From Peptococcaceae bacterium BRH_c8a (GTDB taxonomy: Bacteria; Bacillota; Desulfotomaculia; Desulfotomaculales; Desulfallaceae): DNA of 64,000 nucleotides. Below, in pieces: positions 8,054 to 16,242 of the stretch. The DNA lies in the NCBI GenBank assembly GCA_000961575.1, contig LADP01000021.1, forward strand, positions 178,256 to 242,255, read 5' to 3'. The notes under the pieces were generated by a model. The model worked only from the letters and a program-made list of their open reading frames with translations. It had not been told where the DNA came from and did not search any database. Numbering within the stretch: position 1 is the first letter of the stretch; the number at the start of each line of letters is the position of its first letter. Position numbers and translations under genes: made by a program.

Positions 8054-9073
8054 GTGCGCAGGAAGTTGTTGTTCTTTTTAATCACGCTGCTGGCGGTAAC
8101 AATGCTGGTGGCCGGATGCGGTGGAACTCAGGTGGCGGAAGATAAAGACCAGGAACAAGCGGGCGAGCAGGGTAGCAGTGAAACTGAAACCCACAGCTAT
8201 TTAATGGCCACCGGTGGTACGGGCGGTACATATTACCCGTTGGGCGGGTCTATAGCCCAGGTGTGGAATGATAATGTAGAGGGATTGGATGTTACAGTGC
8301 AAGCCACCGGAGCTTCGGTAGAAAATTTAAGGCTTCTGGCCAGCGGTGAAGCCCATTTGGCCATGGCTATGAACGGGCCGGCTCAGGCTGCCTGGGACGG
8401 TACCGGTGATTTTGACGGCCAAGCGATTAACAATATCCGTGCTGTTGGTGTTATTTATCCCGAAGTAATGCAGATAATCGCACCGGTTGAATCGGGAATT
8501 AAGAAAGTGGCCGACCTTAAAGATAAGCGGGTTTCGATCGGGCCCGTGGGCAGTGGTACCGCTTCTGCGGCGATAACCATTTTAAACTCGTTCGGGCTGG
8601 ATCCCGATCAAGATATCAAACAATTCCAAGAAAATTTTGCTGATGCAGCGCGTAAGCTGAAGGATGGGCAATTAGACGCAGCATTTGCCGTGCTGGCAGT
8701 CCCGGCCGGTAATGTGGTGGATATTACCACATCCAAGCCCGTAACCATTGTTGATATTGACGGCGAAGGTCTGCAAAAGCTTCTGGAGTCGGATCCCACC
8801 TTCTCGCCGTACGAGATACCCGGCGGAACATACAAAGGCCAGGATGAAACAGCCTTTACTGTTTCACAGTGGGCCGTGCTGTATGTGCAAGAAGATTTAC
8901 CTGAGGAAGTCATTTACAACATTACCCAGTTGATGTATGAAAAAACAGCTGACATTGCCAAGGGCCATGACCGGGGCAATCAGATTACCATTGAAAATGC
9001 TTTGAAAGGAATTGAACCGGTTGAATTCCACCCGGGAGCAATTAAATATTACAAAGAAAAAGGATTGATGTAA
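8054..9073 (+). CDS. TAXI-family TRAP transporter solute-binding lipoprotein
   Basis: 339 residues starting at GTG 8054 behind AAAAAGGAGG. A short hydrophobic signal ends in the lipobox LVAGC, so the mature protein is a lipoprotein on the outer face of the membrane. YLMATGGTGGTYYPLGG at the start of the mature domain and KRVSIGPVGSGTASAA further on are the hallmarks of the TAXI (TRAP-associated extracytoplasmic immunogenic) receptor family. Characterised TAXI proteins bind glutamate, glutamine or 2-oxoacids; the ligand here is unknown, but the glutamate aminomutase gene next door makes glutamate a reasonable guess. It feeds the fused permease two genes on. Confidence 0.88.
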   Translation: MRRKLLFFLITLLAVTMLVAGCGGTQVAEDKDQEQAGEQGSSETETHSYLMATGGTGGTYYPLGGSIAQVWNDNVEGLDVTVQATGASVENLRLLASGEAHLAMAMNGPAQAAWDGTGDFDGQAINNIRAVGVIYPEVMQIIAPVESGIKKVADLKDKRVSIGPVGSGTASAAITILNSFGLDPDQDIKQFQENFADAARKLKDGQLDAAFAVLAVPAGNVVDITTSKPVTIVDIDGEGLQKLLESDPTFSPYEIPGGTYKGQDETAFTVSQWAVLYVQEDLPEEVIYNITQLMYEKTADIAKGHDRGNQITIENALKGIEPVEFHPGAIKYYKEKGLM

Positions 9074-9082
9074 GCACTGCGT

Positions 9083-9631
9083 ATGTTAACGGATTACCGA
9101 AGTCGAAGAAAAGTGACTATAATGAGTACCCTTAAGGGTGCTCATTATATAGCTTTTTTGGCTATTATTATTTTGCTGGCTGCACTTTTGTATGCCGGCA
9201 AAAATTATGCTGTTTTTAAAATTAGTGAGCATTTTACCGGTAACGTAGTTTATTCCAAGCTAATTAGGGTCGGTGATACCTTTACCCTTACTTACATACA
9301 CTCAGTTACCAAACAACCAGTTTACGAAGTTTTTAAAGTAGAAGCGAAGCAAATATTGTCGCTGGTAGAAATGCGCTACGATTCATTTGGTGCCAACCTA
9401 CCGGTGGGATCGGAACATATGAGCGAAGAGACTACGAGTTTTACAATTCAGGACGGTTACTACATGATCCGTTACGAAAACCGAAAATTCAAACTAGTCC
9501 CATTAATGGTGGGGCAGGTGGTTGCTGATCATACCATTGTCATGAATAACGGTGAAGCTTTAAGACTGCTTGATATAACGAGCGGCGGCACTTATGTTGA
9601 TATATACGTAAAGCCACTGCTATGGAAATGA
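9083..9631 (+). CDS. DUF1850 membrane-anchored protein of the TRAP operon
   Basis: 182 residues from ATG 9083, or 169 if the second ATG at 9122 is used; neither has a strong ribosome binding site. One transmembrane segment (about residues 22-44, YIAFLAIIILLAALLYA) is followed by an outside domain with TFTLTYIHSVTKQPVYE and MRYDSFGANLP, the conserved DUF1850 blocks. This family is habitually encoded between TAXI receptors and 4TM/12TM fused TRAP permeases, as here. It is thought to be an accessory part of the transporter, but its job is not established. Confidence 0.8.
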   Translation: MLTDYRSRRKVTIMSTLKGAHYIAFLAIIILLAALLYAGKNYAVFKISEHFTGNVVYSKLIRVGDTFTLTYIHSVTKQPVYEVFKVEAKQILSLVEMRYDSFGANLPVGSEHMSEETTSFTIQDGYYMIRYENRKFKLVPLMVGQVVADHTIVMNNGEALRLLDITSGGTYVDIYVKPLLWK

Positions 9632-9647
9632 AATGAAGAGGGGAATT

Positions 9648-11858
9648 ATGTCTGAGCAAGAAAAAATGATTCTTAAAGATAAGCTAAAACAAAATATCCC
9701 CGATGATAATGAGCAGAACCTGGTGGAAGCGGTTTTGGAAAAATACGACCCGGGTAGCGCGCACCGAAAAAAACTACCTCAGCTGTGGACGTATTTTATT
9801 ATAGCTGTTTCCATAACGCTTAGTTTATTCCAGCTTTATACCGCCATATTTGGCACGTTGCCGTCTAACCAGCAGCGTGGTTTTCATGTGGCGTTAGCCA
9901 TGGCGTTGATTTTTTTGCTCTTTCCCGCCAATAAACACAAGGATGGTACAATTGAGCCTGCCACCCATATCTGTACACTACTATGGTTGGTAATGGTGGG
10001 GTTTTTATATTTTCAGGGGCAGATCGGTTGGGCTGCTGCCCTGGCGGCGGCCTTAATACTACTATTGTTTCACTGGTCTAAGCGCTTCCCCAGGAGCTAT
10101 GCCGGCGTTCCGTGGAGCGATGTATTATTGGCTGGCATCGGGCTGTCCGCAGGTTTTTACCAGTTTTTATTCTACAAACAGATTATCGCCAGGGTCGGTA
10201 TGTACAACGATATAGATTACCTAATGGCCGGTGCGGGAGTTTTGATTGTATTGGAAGCAGCCCGGCGTGCTATAGGTGTACCAATTATGGTGGTTGCTAC
10301 AGCCATGCTGTTTTATTCCTACCTGGGGTCAGTATTGCCGGGGTTTTTACATCATGCCGGTTTTAGTGTGCAGCGAACTATTTCTCATTCGTTTTTAAGT
10401 ATGGAAGGCGTTTTTGGCATCCCCATTTCCATATCGGCTACCTTTATCTTTCTGTATATGTTGTTTGGTGTGATTCTGCAGAAGACCGGTCTGGAGAAAT
10501 TTTTCAGTGAACTGGCCATGTCCATGACCGGTTGGATGACCGGGGGTACAGCCAAGGTAGGCGTTTTGACCAGCGTCTTTTCAGGCATGATCACCGGCAG
10601 TTCAGTGGCCAACACGGTTGGGAACGGTGCCTTTACCATCCCTATGATGAAGAGGGCGGGATACAAGCCCGAGTACGCGGCGGCGGTTGAGGCGGCCTCG
10701 TCTACCGGTGGGCAGATTATGCCACCAATTATGGGTTCAGCCGCCTTTTTAATGATTGAATTTACCGGGCTGCAATACAACGAGATTATTAGGGCTGCAT
10801 TAATACCCGCCTTGCTTTTCTTTACCGGTCAGTTTATTGCAGTGCACTATGAGTCCAAGAAGATGGGTATAATGGGGGTTCCCCGTAACCAGTTGCCCAG
10901 TGTCTGGCAGCTATTAATCAAAAAAGGGTATATGCTAATGCCCATCGTGGCTATTATTGCCGTGCTATCTAGTGGTCAGTCGGCAATGAAGGCTGCGATT
11001 TATGGTATTTACACAGCTCTGGGCATGAGTTTGCTGGCTATGTTCATAGCTTACCTTTTGGGTAAACAGAATTTAATCGAAGAAGAGGATAAACTATCGT
11101 TAGTTAAAATAATACAAATATTATCCGATGGGGCTCGCTCTGCGCTGCCGGTTATAGCAGCTTGTGCTGCCGCCGGGATTATCGTCGGCGTAGTTACGCT
11201 CACCGGCCTGGGGCTCAAAATAGCCGGGGGCATTCTTGACCTGGCCCAGAATAAACTAATCTTAACGATGATATTTACCATGATTGCCAGTATTGTACTG
11301 GGCATGGGTCTGCCCACCACTGCTAATTATGTAATTACCGCCACTATGGCAGCCCCGGCCCTGCTGGCCTTTGACCAAGTTCCCGTAATTGCGGCTCACC
11401 TGTTTGTGTTTTATTTCGGCATCGTAGCAGATATCACTCCACCGGTGGCCTTGGCGGCTTACGCCGGCTCAGGACTGGCCAACAGCAACCCGTTCAAAAC
11501 CAGTATTCAGGCGGTAAAAATTGCTGTGGGAGCTTTTATAATTCCCTACATATTTGTATTGTCACCGGTGCTGTTATTGGAAGACGTGGTTTACTGGAAG
11601 CTGGCCCTGGTAATTGTGACTGCCATGCTGGGAATGTTTTGCCTTAGCACAGCACTGGCCGGCTATATTGACCAAAAACTGACGATTGTTGAAAGAGTGT
11701 TTTTAATTTTGGGTGGTTTAAGCTTGACTTACCCGCATCTGGTCTCTGATTTGTTTGGTTTTGTTGTCTTTGCTGTAATAATTACCTATCAGAAAAGATG
11801 TACCAGGCAAAAGTATCGGGCGCATCGAAATAATGCTTTAAACAAAATATTGCAGTAG
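9648..11858 (+). CDS. Fused TRAP transporter permease (4TM plus 12TM)
   Basis: About 736 residues, chosen from ATG 9648 because GAAGAGGGG lies just upstream (an ATG at 9633 lacks one). The N-terminal third has four hydrophobic segments corresponding to the small DctQ-like subunit. The rest is the DctM-like subunit with GMITGSSVANTVGNGAF, EAASSTGGQIMPPIMGSAAF and LGMGLPTTANYVI, the classic TRAP large-subunit motifs. It imports its substrate with a Na+ or H+ gradient, using the TAXI lipoprotein as receptor. Last gene of the operon; no clear terminator follows. Confidence 0.9.
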   Translation: MSEQEKMILKDKLKQNIPDDNEQNLVEAVLEKYDPGSAHRKKLPQLWTYFIIAVSITLSLFQLYTAIFGTLPSNQQRGFHVALAMALIFLLFPANKHKDGTIEPATHICTLLWLVMVGFLYFQGQIGWAAALAAALILLLFHWSKRFPRSYAGVPWSDVLLAGIGLSAGFYQFLFYKQIIARVGMYNDIDYLMAGAGVLIVLEAARRAIGVPIMVVATAMLFYSYLGSVLPGFLHHAGFSVQRTISHSFLSMEGVFGIPISISATFIFLYMLFGVILQKTGLEKFFSELAMSMTGWMTGGTAKVGVLTSVFSGMITGSSVANTVGNGAFTIPMMKRAGYKPEYAAAVEAASSTGGQIMPPIMGSAAFLMIEFTGLQYNEIIRAALIPALLFFTGQFIAVHYESKKMGIMGVPRNQLPSVWQLLIKKGYMLMPIVAIIAVLSSGQSAMKAAIYGIYTALGMSLLAMFIAYLLGKQNLIEEEDKLSLVKIIQILSDGARSALPVIAACAAAGIIVGVVTLTGLGLKIAGGILDLAQNKLILTMIFTMIASIVLGMGLPTTANYVITATMAAPALLAFDQVPVIAAHLFVFYFGIVADITPPVALAAYAGSGLANSNPFKTSIQAVKIAVGAFIIPYIFVLSPVLLLEDVVYWKLALVIVTAMLGMFCLSTALAGYIDQKLTIVERVFLILGGLSLTYPHLVSDLFGFVVFAVIITYQKRCTRQKYRAHRNNALNKILQ

Positions 11859-11961
11859 CGGTTAAACAAGTATTTTAATAGCCGGGGTTTGTAGACTATA
11901 ATAAGATAATAAAAAAATTGCACTCTAACTGAATTAGTATTGATATGAGAGGAAACTTGTA

Positions 11962-13110
11962 ATGGACATCAATAAGTTTGTAGCCCCGGAAATAATATTT
12001 GGACTGGGTGCCATCAGCCAGGCGGGTGAAAGTTTACAGCGGCTTGGAGCACGCAAGGCTTTTGTAGTGACCGACAAAGGTGTAATAAAATCGAGATGGG
12101 TTGAAAAGGCACTATTCCATCTTGACCAGGCACGAGTGGAATACGAGGTATGGTCAGACTTGACGACAAACCCCAAAGATGTTGAATTGAAAGCGGGCGT
12201 AGAAAGATATCTGTCATCCGGATGTGACGCTGTTATGGCCGTTGGGGGAGGCAGTCCCATAGACGTGGCCAAGGCGATAGCGGTTATTGCCACCAACGGT
12301 GGATTAATTCATGATTACGAGGGTATAAATAAAATTACCAAACCACTACCGCCCATGGTAATCTTACCAACCACCGCCGGTTCCGGATCAGAGGTTTCCC
12401 AGTTTGCCATTATTGTGGATACCAAAAGAAAAGTAAAAATGACTATCATATCAAAGTCACTGGTGCCGGATATTGCCCTGGTTGATCCGGTAATGCTGCA
12501 AACAAAAGACGCCAGGCTGACAGCAGCAACGGGGATGGACGCATTAAGCCACGCTGTTGAATCTTACGTCTCCTTGGCTGCCACCCCACTGACCGATATT
12601 TTTGCATTAAACGCCATTAAACTAATTACCGATAACCTGAGCGAATCAGTAGCTTGCAGTACCAATCTTAAGGCCAAGGAGTCTATGGCCATGGCCAGCC
12701 TGCAGGCGGGGCTAGCTTTTTCCAATGCCATACTAGGTATCACCCACGCCATGACTCACCAGATTGATGGTTTACTGGATAGCCATCACGGCGAAACGAA
12801 CGCTATTTTACTACCATACACCATGGAATACAATCTTATTGCCAACGCTGACAGGTTTTGCAACATTGCCCAGGCTCTCGGGGAAGATGTTGCCGGCCTA
12901 AGCAAGTGGAAAGCGGCCGAAAAAGCAGTGCAAGGGATGCGCCGCCTGGTTAAAAACATTGGCTTACCCAAGCGTTTGTCTGATATTGGCCTGGATAGCA
13001 CTGTAATTGAAAAGCTGGCTCAAAACGCGCTTAAGGATTCCTGCCTGATAACCAATCCACGTGATACTAACTTAAAGGATATTATTGCTATCTACCGCAA
13101 GGCTCTTTGA
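11962..13110 (+). CDS. Iron-containing alcohol dehydrogenase
   Basis: 382 residues of the group III (Fe-dependent) alcohol dehydrogenase family. GGGSPIDVAKAIA (about residues 94-106) is the NAD(P) motif, TTAGSGSEV follows, and GMDALSHAVESY, THAMTHQID and SHHGETNAILLPY supply the Asp/His metal ligands. It should interconvert an alcohol and its aldehyde with NAD(P)H. ATG 11962 has GAGAGGAAAC upstream. A MoaD-like gene and an aldehyde:ferredoxin oxidoreductase follow on the same strand, so the aldehyde produced here could be oxidised to the acid with reduction of ferredoxin, or the reverse. Substrate unknown. Confidence 0.88.
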   Translation: MDINKFVAPEIIFGLGAISQAGESLQRLGARKAFVVTDKGVIKSRWVEKALFHLDQARVEYEVWSDLTTNPKDVELKAGVERYLSSGCDAVMAVGGGSPIDVAKAIAVIATNGGLIHDYEGINKITKPLPPMVILPTTAGSGSEVSQFAIIVDTKRKVKMTIISKSLVPDIALVDPVMLQTKDARLTAATGMDALSHAVESYVSLAATPLTDIFALNAIKLITDNLSESVACSTNLKAKESMAMASLQAGLAFSNAILGITHAMTHQIDGLLDSHHGETNAILLPYTMEYNLIANADRFCNIAQALGEDVAGLSKWKAAEKAVQGMRRLVKNIGLPKRLSDIGLDSTVIEKLAQNALKDSCLITNPRDTNLKDIIAIYRKAL

Positions 13111-13199
13111 TTAACAAGTATTAATGGCATGCGAACTTTGGGCCGAATAATTGCAATAAAACCATGGCACTAAATAGATATCTCGGGATGGTGATTTAG

Positions 13200-13499
13200 T
13201 TGTCCGAAAACAAGCATGTAGAGGTAAGAGGGTTTTCATATCTTAAAGTAATATTCGATCAGCGTGGTTGGCCATTTCCGATGCAGGTTCCTCTGGACAA
13301 GCAGTGCACCGCAGCAGAACTGGCAGTTAGACTTGAGTTACCGCGGGAAAAAATCGAGACTGTTTTTATTAATGGCATTGCCGGCCCGCTGGAAAGACCG
13401 GTAAACCCCGGGGATCGGGTGGGGTTTGTCCCACCGGGCACTCCGGGCCCATACCGGGTAATGCTGGGTCTGGTCAACCAGGGAGATAAAAATAAATAG
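13200..13499 (+). CDS. MoaD/ThiS-like ubiquitin-fold protein of the AOR locus
   Basis: 99 residues from TTG 13200 behind GGGATGGTGA. A beta-grasp pattern is visible: ERPVNPGDRVGFVPPGTPGPYRV is close to the MoaD/ThiS 'V..GD.V.F.PP..GG' stretch. MoaD proper ends in a Gly-Gly that carries the sulfur; this protein runs on to GLVNQGDKNK and has no terminal diglycine, so classical thiocarboxylate chemistry is doubtful. Similar MoaD-like genes commonly sit beside tungsten aldehyde oxidoreductases, and a role in cofactor assembly or as a small subunit is an inference from that context. Confidence 0.7.
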   Translation: MSENKHVEVRGFSYLKVIFDQRGWPFPMQVPLDKQCTAAELAVRLELPREKIETVFINGIAGPLERPVNPGDRVGFVPPGTPGPYRVMLGLVNQGDKNK

Positions 13500-13632
13500 C
13501 GGCACCAGAGCTTACTTTGAGGGCCTGGATATCCTGTGTGATGGGTGGAACAGGCCCACCCGGTATTATATGATTATACAAAAAGTAAATTAGTTTCGTT
13601 TTGGGGCAGGTGTTCTAAAAAATAAGCATTCA

Positions 13633-13649
13633 TGTTCCACACTGGAGCA
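13633..13649. promoter_or_regulatory. Inverted repeat TGTTCC-N5-GGAGCA, possible activator site
   Basis: TGTTCC (13633-13638) and GGAGCA (13644-13649) form a dyad with one mismatch, about 140 bases upstream of the -24 element of the AOR promoter, a normal distance for an enhancer site. The half site TGTTCCACA recurs at 21189-21197 upstream of the second alcohol dehydrogenase. It is a candidate binding site for the response regulator encoded at 18152. Confidence 0.4.
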
Positions 13650-13787
13650 ATTAATTAAGTAAATACTAAACTAAAGTTTAAGAATATTTAATAAACTATA
13701 AATTAAATCGTAAAGTTTGGGGTTTAATATTATGTTGGTTAAGGCTATATAAGTTTGGGCTTGAAGTTAAAATTATAAATTATTTTC

Positions 13788-13803
13788 AGGCATAGTTGTT
13801 GCA
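13788..13803 (+). promoter_or_regulatory. Sigma-54 (-24/-12) promoter of the aldehyde oxidoreductase gene
   Basis: AGGCATAGTTGTTGCA has GG at 13789-13790 and GC at 13801-13802, exactly 10 bases apart, with TTGCA as the -12 box and GGCAT as the -24 box. Only the outermost bases differ from TGGCAC-N5-TTGCA. Transcription would start near 13814, about 65 bases before the riboswitch-like leader. The 506-base region 13500-14005 is otherwise A/T-rich. Confidence 0.75.
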
Positions 13804-13879
13804 TAAATAAATTGACTTAGATAGCTAACCTAGCATATGTGATAATTTAAGCAATGTTTATTAACTAAAAAATCAATTA

Positions 13880-13982
13880 TTCTCCGAGCCCGGGTACCTT
13901 CATTGCAATATCGTAGTGGTGGTTGCGGGACGCCAGGGTGTGGCGGGAAACTGCCATGCCTCCCATTGTGGAAAGGGGATTA
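13880..13982 (+). ncRNA. Moco/Tuco-type cofactor riboswitch upstream of AOR
   Basis: The leader contains CTCCGAGCC (13882-13890), then GTTGCGGGACGCC (13923-13934 region), GGCGGGAAACTGCCATGCC (13942-13960) and TCCC-ATTGT-GGAAAGGGGAT ending near 13980. CTCC at 13882 can pair with GGGG at 13975-13978 to close the structure. This order of short conserved blocks fits my memory of the molybdenum-cofactor (Moco/Tuco) RNA motif. The gene it precedes encodes a tungsten/molybdopterin enzyme, the expected target. It ends about 10 bases before the ribosome binding site TAAGGAGG, so translational control is plausible. I recall the consensus from memory and cannot score it. Confidence 0.65.
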
Positions 13983-14005
13983 TTTTATTCTAAGGAGGAA
14001 TATTG

Positions 14006-15733
14006 ATGGCTAAGTTTGTCCGAGTAGACATGGCCACTAAGCAAGTGAAGGTTGAAGATGTTCCCGAACAATATCTTGCTCTTGGCGGTCGCGCACTTAC
14101 ATCCCAGTTGGTAGCAGATGAAGTACCCCCCACCTGTGACCCGCTGGGACCTTTCAACAAGCTGGTTATTGCCCCCGGGCTGCTTTCTGGAACCAGCGCT
14201 CCTTCTTCAGGGCGTCTCTCCGTAGGCGCAAAAAGTCCCCTGACCGGCACGATTAAGGAATCCAATGCCGGTGGTGTTACCTCTCAGAAATTGGCCAACA
14301 TTCATATTAAAGCTATTGTCATCGAAGGAAAACCGGCTGAGCAAGGGTTTTATTTGCTTAAACTAAACGCTAATGGTGCTGAAATGATGCCTGCCGATGA
14401 TCTGGCCGGCAAGGGCACCTATGAAGTAACAGCAATCTGCAGAGAACGTTTTGGGGCTAAAGTAGGTGTTATCACCATTGGCCCGGCTGGCGAAATGCTG
14501 ATGCTTTCAGCCGGTGTTACTAACAACGACAGCGAAGGCAGCAGCAGCCGTTATGCCGGTCGTGGTGGTCTGGGTGCCGTTATGGGATCCAAAGGCCTTA
14601 AAGCCATCATTGTGGATGCGGCTAAAACTTTTGATGCACCGGTTCAAGATGTCCAACGCTTTAAAGAAGCGGCCAAGAAATTCTCCCAAATGCTTCTGGA
14701 TCACCCGGTTACCGGCCAGGGGCTGCCCGCTTATGGAACAAACGTATTAATGAATATCATAAACGAAGCCGGCACGCTGCCTACCCGTAACTTTAGGTTT
14801 GGCCGCTTTGACAAGGCCAGCGAAGTCAGCGGAGAAAAATTGGCTGAAGTGGCTATCGCCCGAGGGGGCAAGGCAACTCACGCCTGCCATCCCGGTTGCG
14901 TTATGCGCTGCTCCAACGCTTACCCGATGCCGGACGGTAAAGTTTGTTCTCCTGTCGAGTACGAAACTGCCTGGGGATTTGGCCCCAACCTGGAAATTAG
15001 CGACCTTGACGTGGTGGCCAAATTGAACTACATCTGCAATGATGTGGGTCTGGACACCATTGAAGCCGGCTGTACTCTGGGTGTGCTTATGGAAGCCGGT
15101 GTCCTTTCCTTTGGTGACGGTCAAGCCGCTATTGCCGCTCTGGAAGAAGTAGGCCAGGGCACTCCGCTGGGTCGTGTAATCGCCAGCGGCGCTACAAACG
15201 CCGGCAAACTTTACGGCGTCACCAGGATTCCTGCAGTTAAGGGCCAGGGTATCCCTGCATACGACCCGCGTTCCTGCAAGGGTAACGGCGTAACTTACGC
15301 AACTACCACCATGGGTGCCGACCATACTGCCGGATATGCAGTTACCGCCAACATTTTGAAAGTTGGTGGATTTGTGGATCCCACCAAGGCTGAAGGACAG
15401 GTTGAACTGTCCCGTAACTTACAGATTGCTACCGCTGCTGTGGATTCCACCGGTCTGTGCCTGTTTGTGGCCTTTGCTGTATTGGACAACCCCGAAGGGC
15501 TGCCCACCATCGTAGAAATGCTTAATGCCCAGTATGGCCTTACCCTGACTACCGATGACGCACTGGCCCTTGGTATGAATGTGCTCAAGGTGGAACGTGA
15601 ATTTAATAGACAAGCCGGTTTCACTTCGGCTGACGACAGGTTGCCTGAATTTTTCACTATTGAAGAACTGTCGCCCCATAACACCAAGTTTGACGTCAAA
15701 AACGAAGATCTGGACAAGGTGTTTGACTTCTAA
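14006..15733 (+). CDS. aor: Aldehyde:ferredoxin oxidoreductase, tungstopterin enzyme
   Basis: 575 residues, close to the family's usual 600. GGRALTSQLVADEV near residue 28, SGRLSVGAKSPLTG near residue 72 and SSRYAGRGGLGAVMGSKGLK near residue 180 are pterin/tungsten-site signatures. The [4Fe-4S] ligands appear as C294, C298, C302 (CHPGCVMRC) and C485 (DSTGLCLF). The first three are spaced C-x3-C-x3-C rather than the C-x2-C-x3-C of the Pyrococcus enzyme. The reaction is aldehyde plus water to acid with reduction of ferredoxin, in the cytoplasm. The ATG at 14006 has TAAGGAGG upstream; a TTG directly before it is not needed. Preceded by a sigma-54 promoter and a cofactor riboswitch, followed by a strong terminator. 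Confidence 0.9.
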   Translation: MAKFVRVDMATKQVKVEDVPEQYLALGGRALTSQLVADEVPPTCDPLGPFNKLVIAPGLLSGTSAPSSGRLSVGAKSPLTGTIKESNAGGVTSQKLANIHIKAIVIEGKPAEQGFYLLKLNANGAEMMPADDLAGKGTYEVTAICRERFGAKVGVITIGPAGEMLMLSAGVTNNDSEGSSSRYAGRGGLGAVMGSKGLKAIIVDAAKTFDAPVQDVQRFKEAAKKFSQMLLDHPVTGQGLPAYGTNVLMNIINEAGTLPTRNFRFGRFDKASEVSGEKLAEVAIARGGKATHACHPGCVMRCSNAYPMPDGKVCSPVEYETAWGFGPNLEISDLDVVAKLNYICNDVGLDTIEAGCTLGVLMEAGVLSFGDGQAAIAALEEVGQGTPLGRVIASGATNAGKLYGVTRIPAVKGQGIPAYDPRSCKGNGVTYATTTMGADHTAGYAVTANILKVGGFVDPTKAEGQVELSRNLQIATAAVDSTGLCLFVAFAVLDNPEGLPTIVEMLNAQYGLTLTTDDALALGMNVLKVEREFNRQAGFTSADDRLPEFFTIEELSPHNTKFDVKNEDLDKVFDF

Positions 15734-15780
15734 ACAGGCTTATAACCACGTCATTTCAGTTTTTAAAATGAGTCCAATTG

Positions 15781-15816
15781 CCGTCTGGCTTTTCCATGAA
15801 AGCCAGGCGGTTTTTT
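15781..15816 (+). terminator. Rho-independent terminator of aor
   Basis: CCGTCTGGCT (15781-15790) pairs with AGCCAGGCGG (15801-15810) over 10 bp with one G-U pair and a 10-base loop, followed directly by six T. It lies 48 bases after the aor stop. Confidence 0.85.
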
Positions 15817-15829
15817 CTTAACTAATTTC

Positions 15830-15954
15830 CCTGAAAAACTAAGTATAACTGGGGTTTGGTGTTAATCGGAGGGTTACGAACGAGCTCGCTCAAGCATAAC
15901 GGCGAGTAGTAACCCGGAGATTAACACCAAACCCCTTACCAAGACTTTTTCAGG
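15830..15954. repeat. Long palindromic repeat (family A, full copy)
   Basis: A 125-base imperfect palindrome. CCTGAAAAACT...GGGGTTTGGTGTTAATC...GGTTAC on the left is mirrored by GTAACCC...GATTAACACCAAACCCC...AGACTTTTTCAGG on the right, around a centre near 15892. There is no open reading frame. A second, diverged copy lies at 19838-19931 and a short fragment at 40220-40242. It looks like a MITE- or REP-type intergenic element. With it, the 325-base gap 15734-16058 also contains the aor terminator and the spore promoter. Confidence 0.75.
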
Positions 15955-15981
15955 AGACACTAACTACTATTAATCGGTGTA

Positions 15982-16010
15982 GAATAGCGATAACGGTATG
16001 GTACATAATA
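15982..16010 (+). promoter_or_regulatory. Sigma-G/F-type promoter of the spore protein gene
   Basis: GAATA (15982-15986) and CATAATA (16004-16010), 17 bases apart, match the forespore consensus GHATR-N17/18-CATWHTA. It lies 49 bases upstream of the SASP start codon, which is expected for a late forespore gene. Confidence 0.65.
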
Positions 16011-16058
16011 AAAAGGCACCGTGGTTCCTTGTCAAAACCCAAAGGAGGTAGGCTAATT

Positions 16059-16229
16059 ATGGCACGAAGACGCAGTATTATGTCTGACAGGCTTAAAATG
16101 GAGTTAGCCGAAGAACTTGGGGTGGCCGATGTTGTGCGCGCGGAAGGCGGTTTCGGCAGTGTCTCTTCCAGAAATTGCGGAAACCTTGTCCGCCTTGCCA
16201 TCCAGAGGGCCGAAAGCTTAATGATGTAG
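16059..16229 (+). CDS. Alpha/beta-type small acid-soluble spore protein
   Basis: 56 residues from ATG 16059 behind AAAGGAGGTAGG. MARRRSIMSDRLKMELAEEL followed by G-V and later NCGNLVRLAIQRAE fits the alpha/beta SASP family: an N-terminal basic start, the K-x-E-(I/L)-A-x-E-(L/F)-G motif, and the G-x-(I/L)-V-(K/R)-x-(M/A)-I helix that binds DNA. These proteins coat and protect spore DNA. They are usually about 60-90 residues, so this is a short member. It has its own forespore promoter and terminator and is unrelated in function to the flanking aldehyde genes. Confidence 0.88.
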   Translation: MARRRSIMSDRLKMELAEELGVADVVRAEGGFGSVSSRNCGNLVRLAIQRAESLMM

Positions 16230-16242
16230 GAACCGTGGTGGG

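Noticed and set aside
14747..15325. Leftward 192-codon frame inside aor
   Set aside because: It lies wholly opposite a well-conserved enzyme gene and has no recognisable domain.
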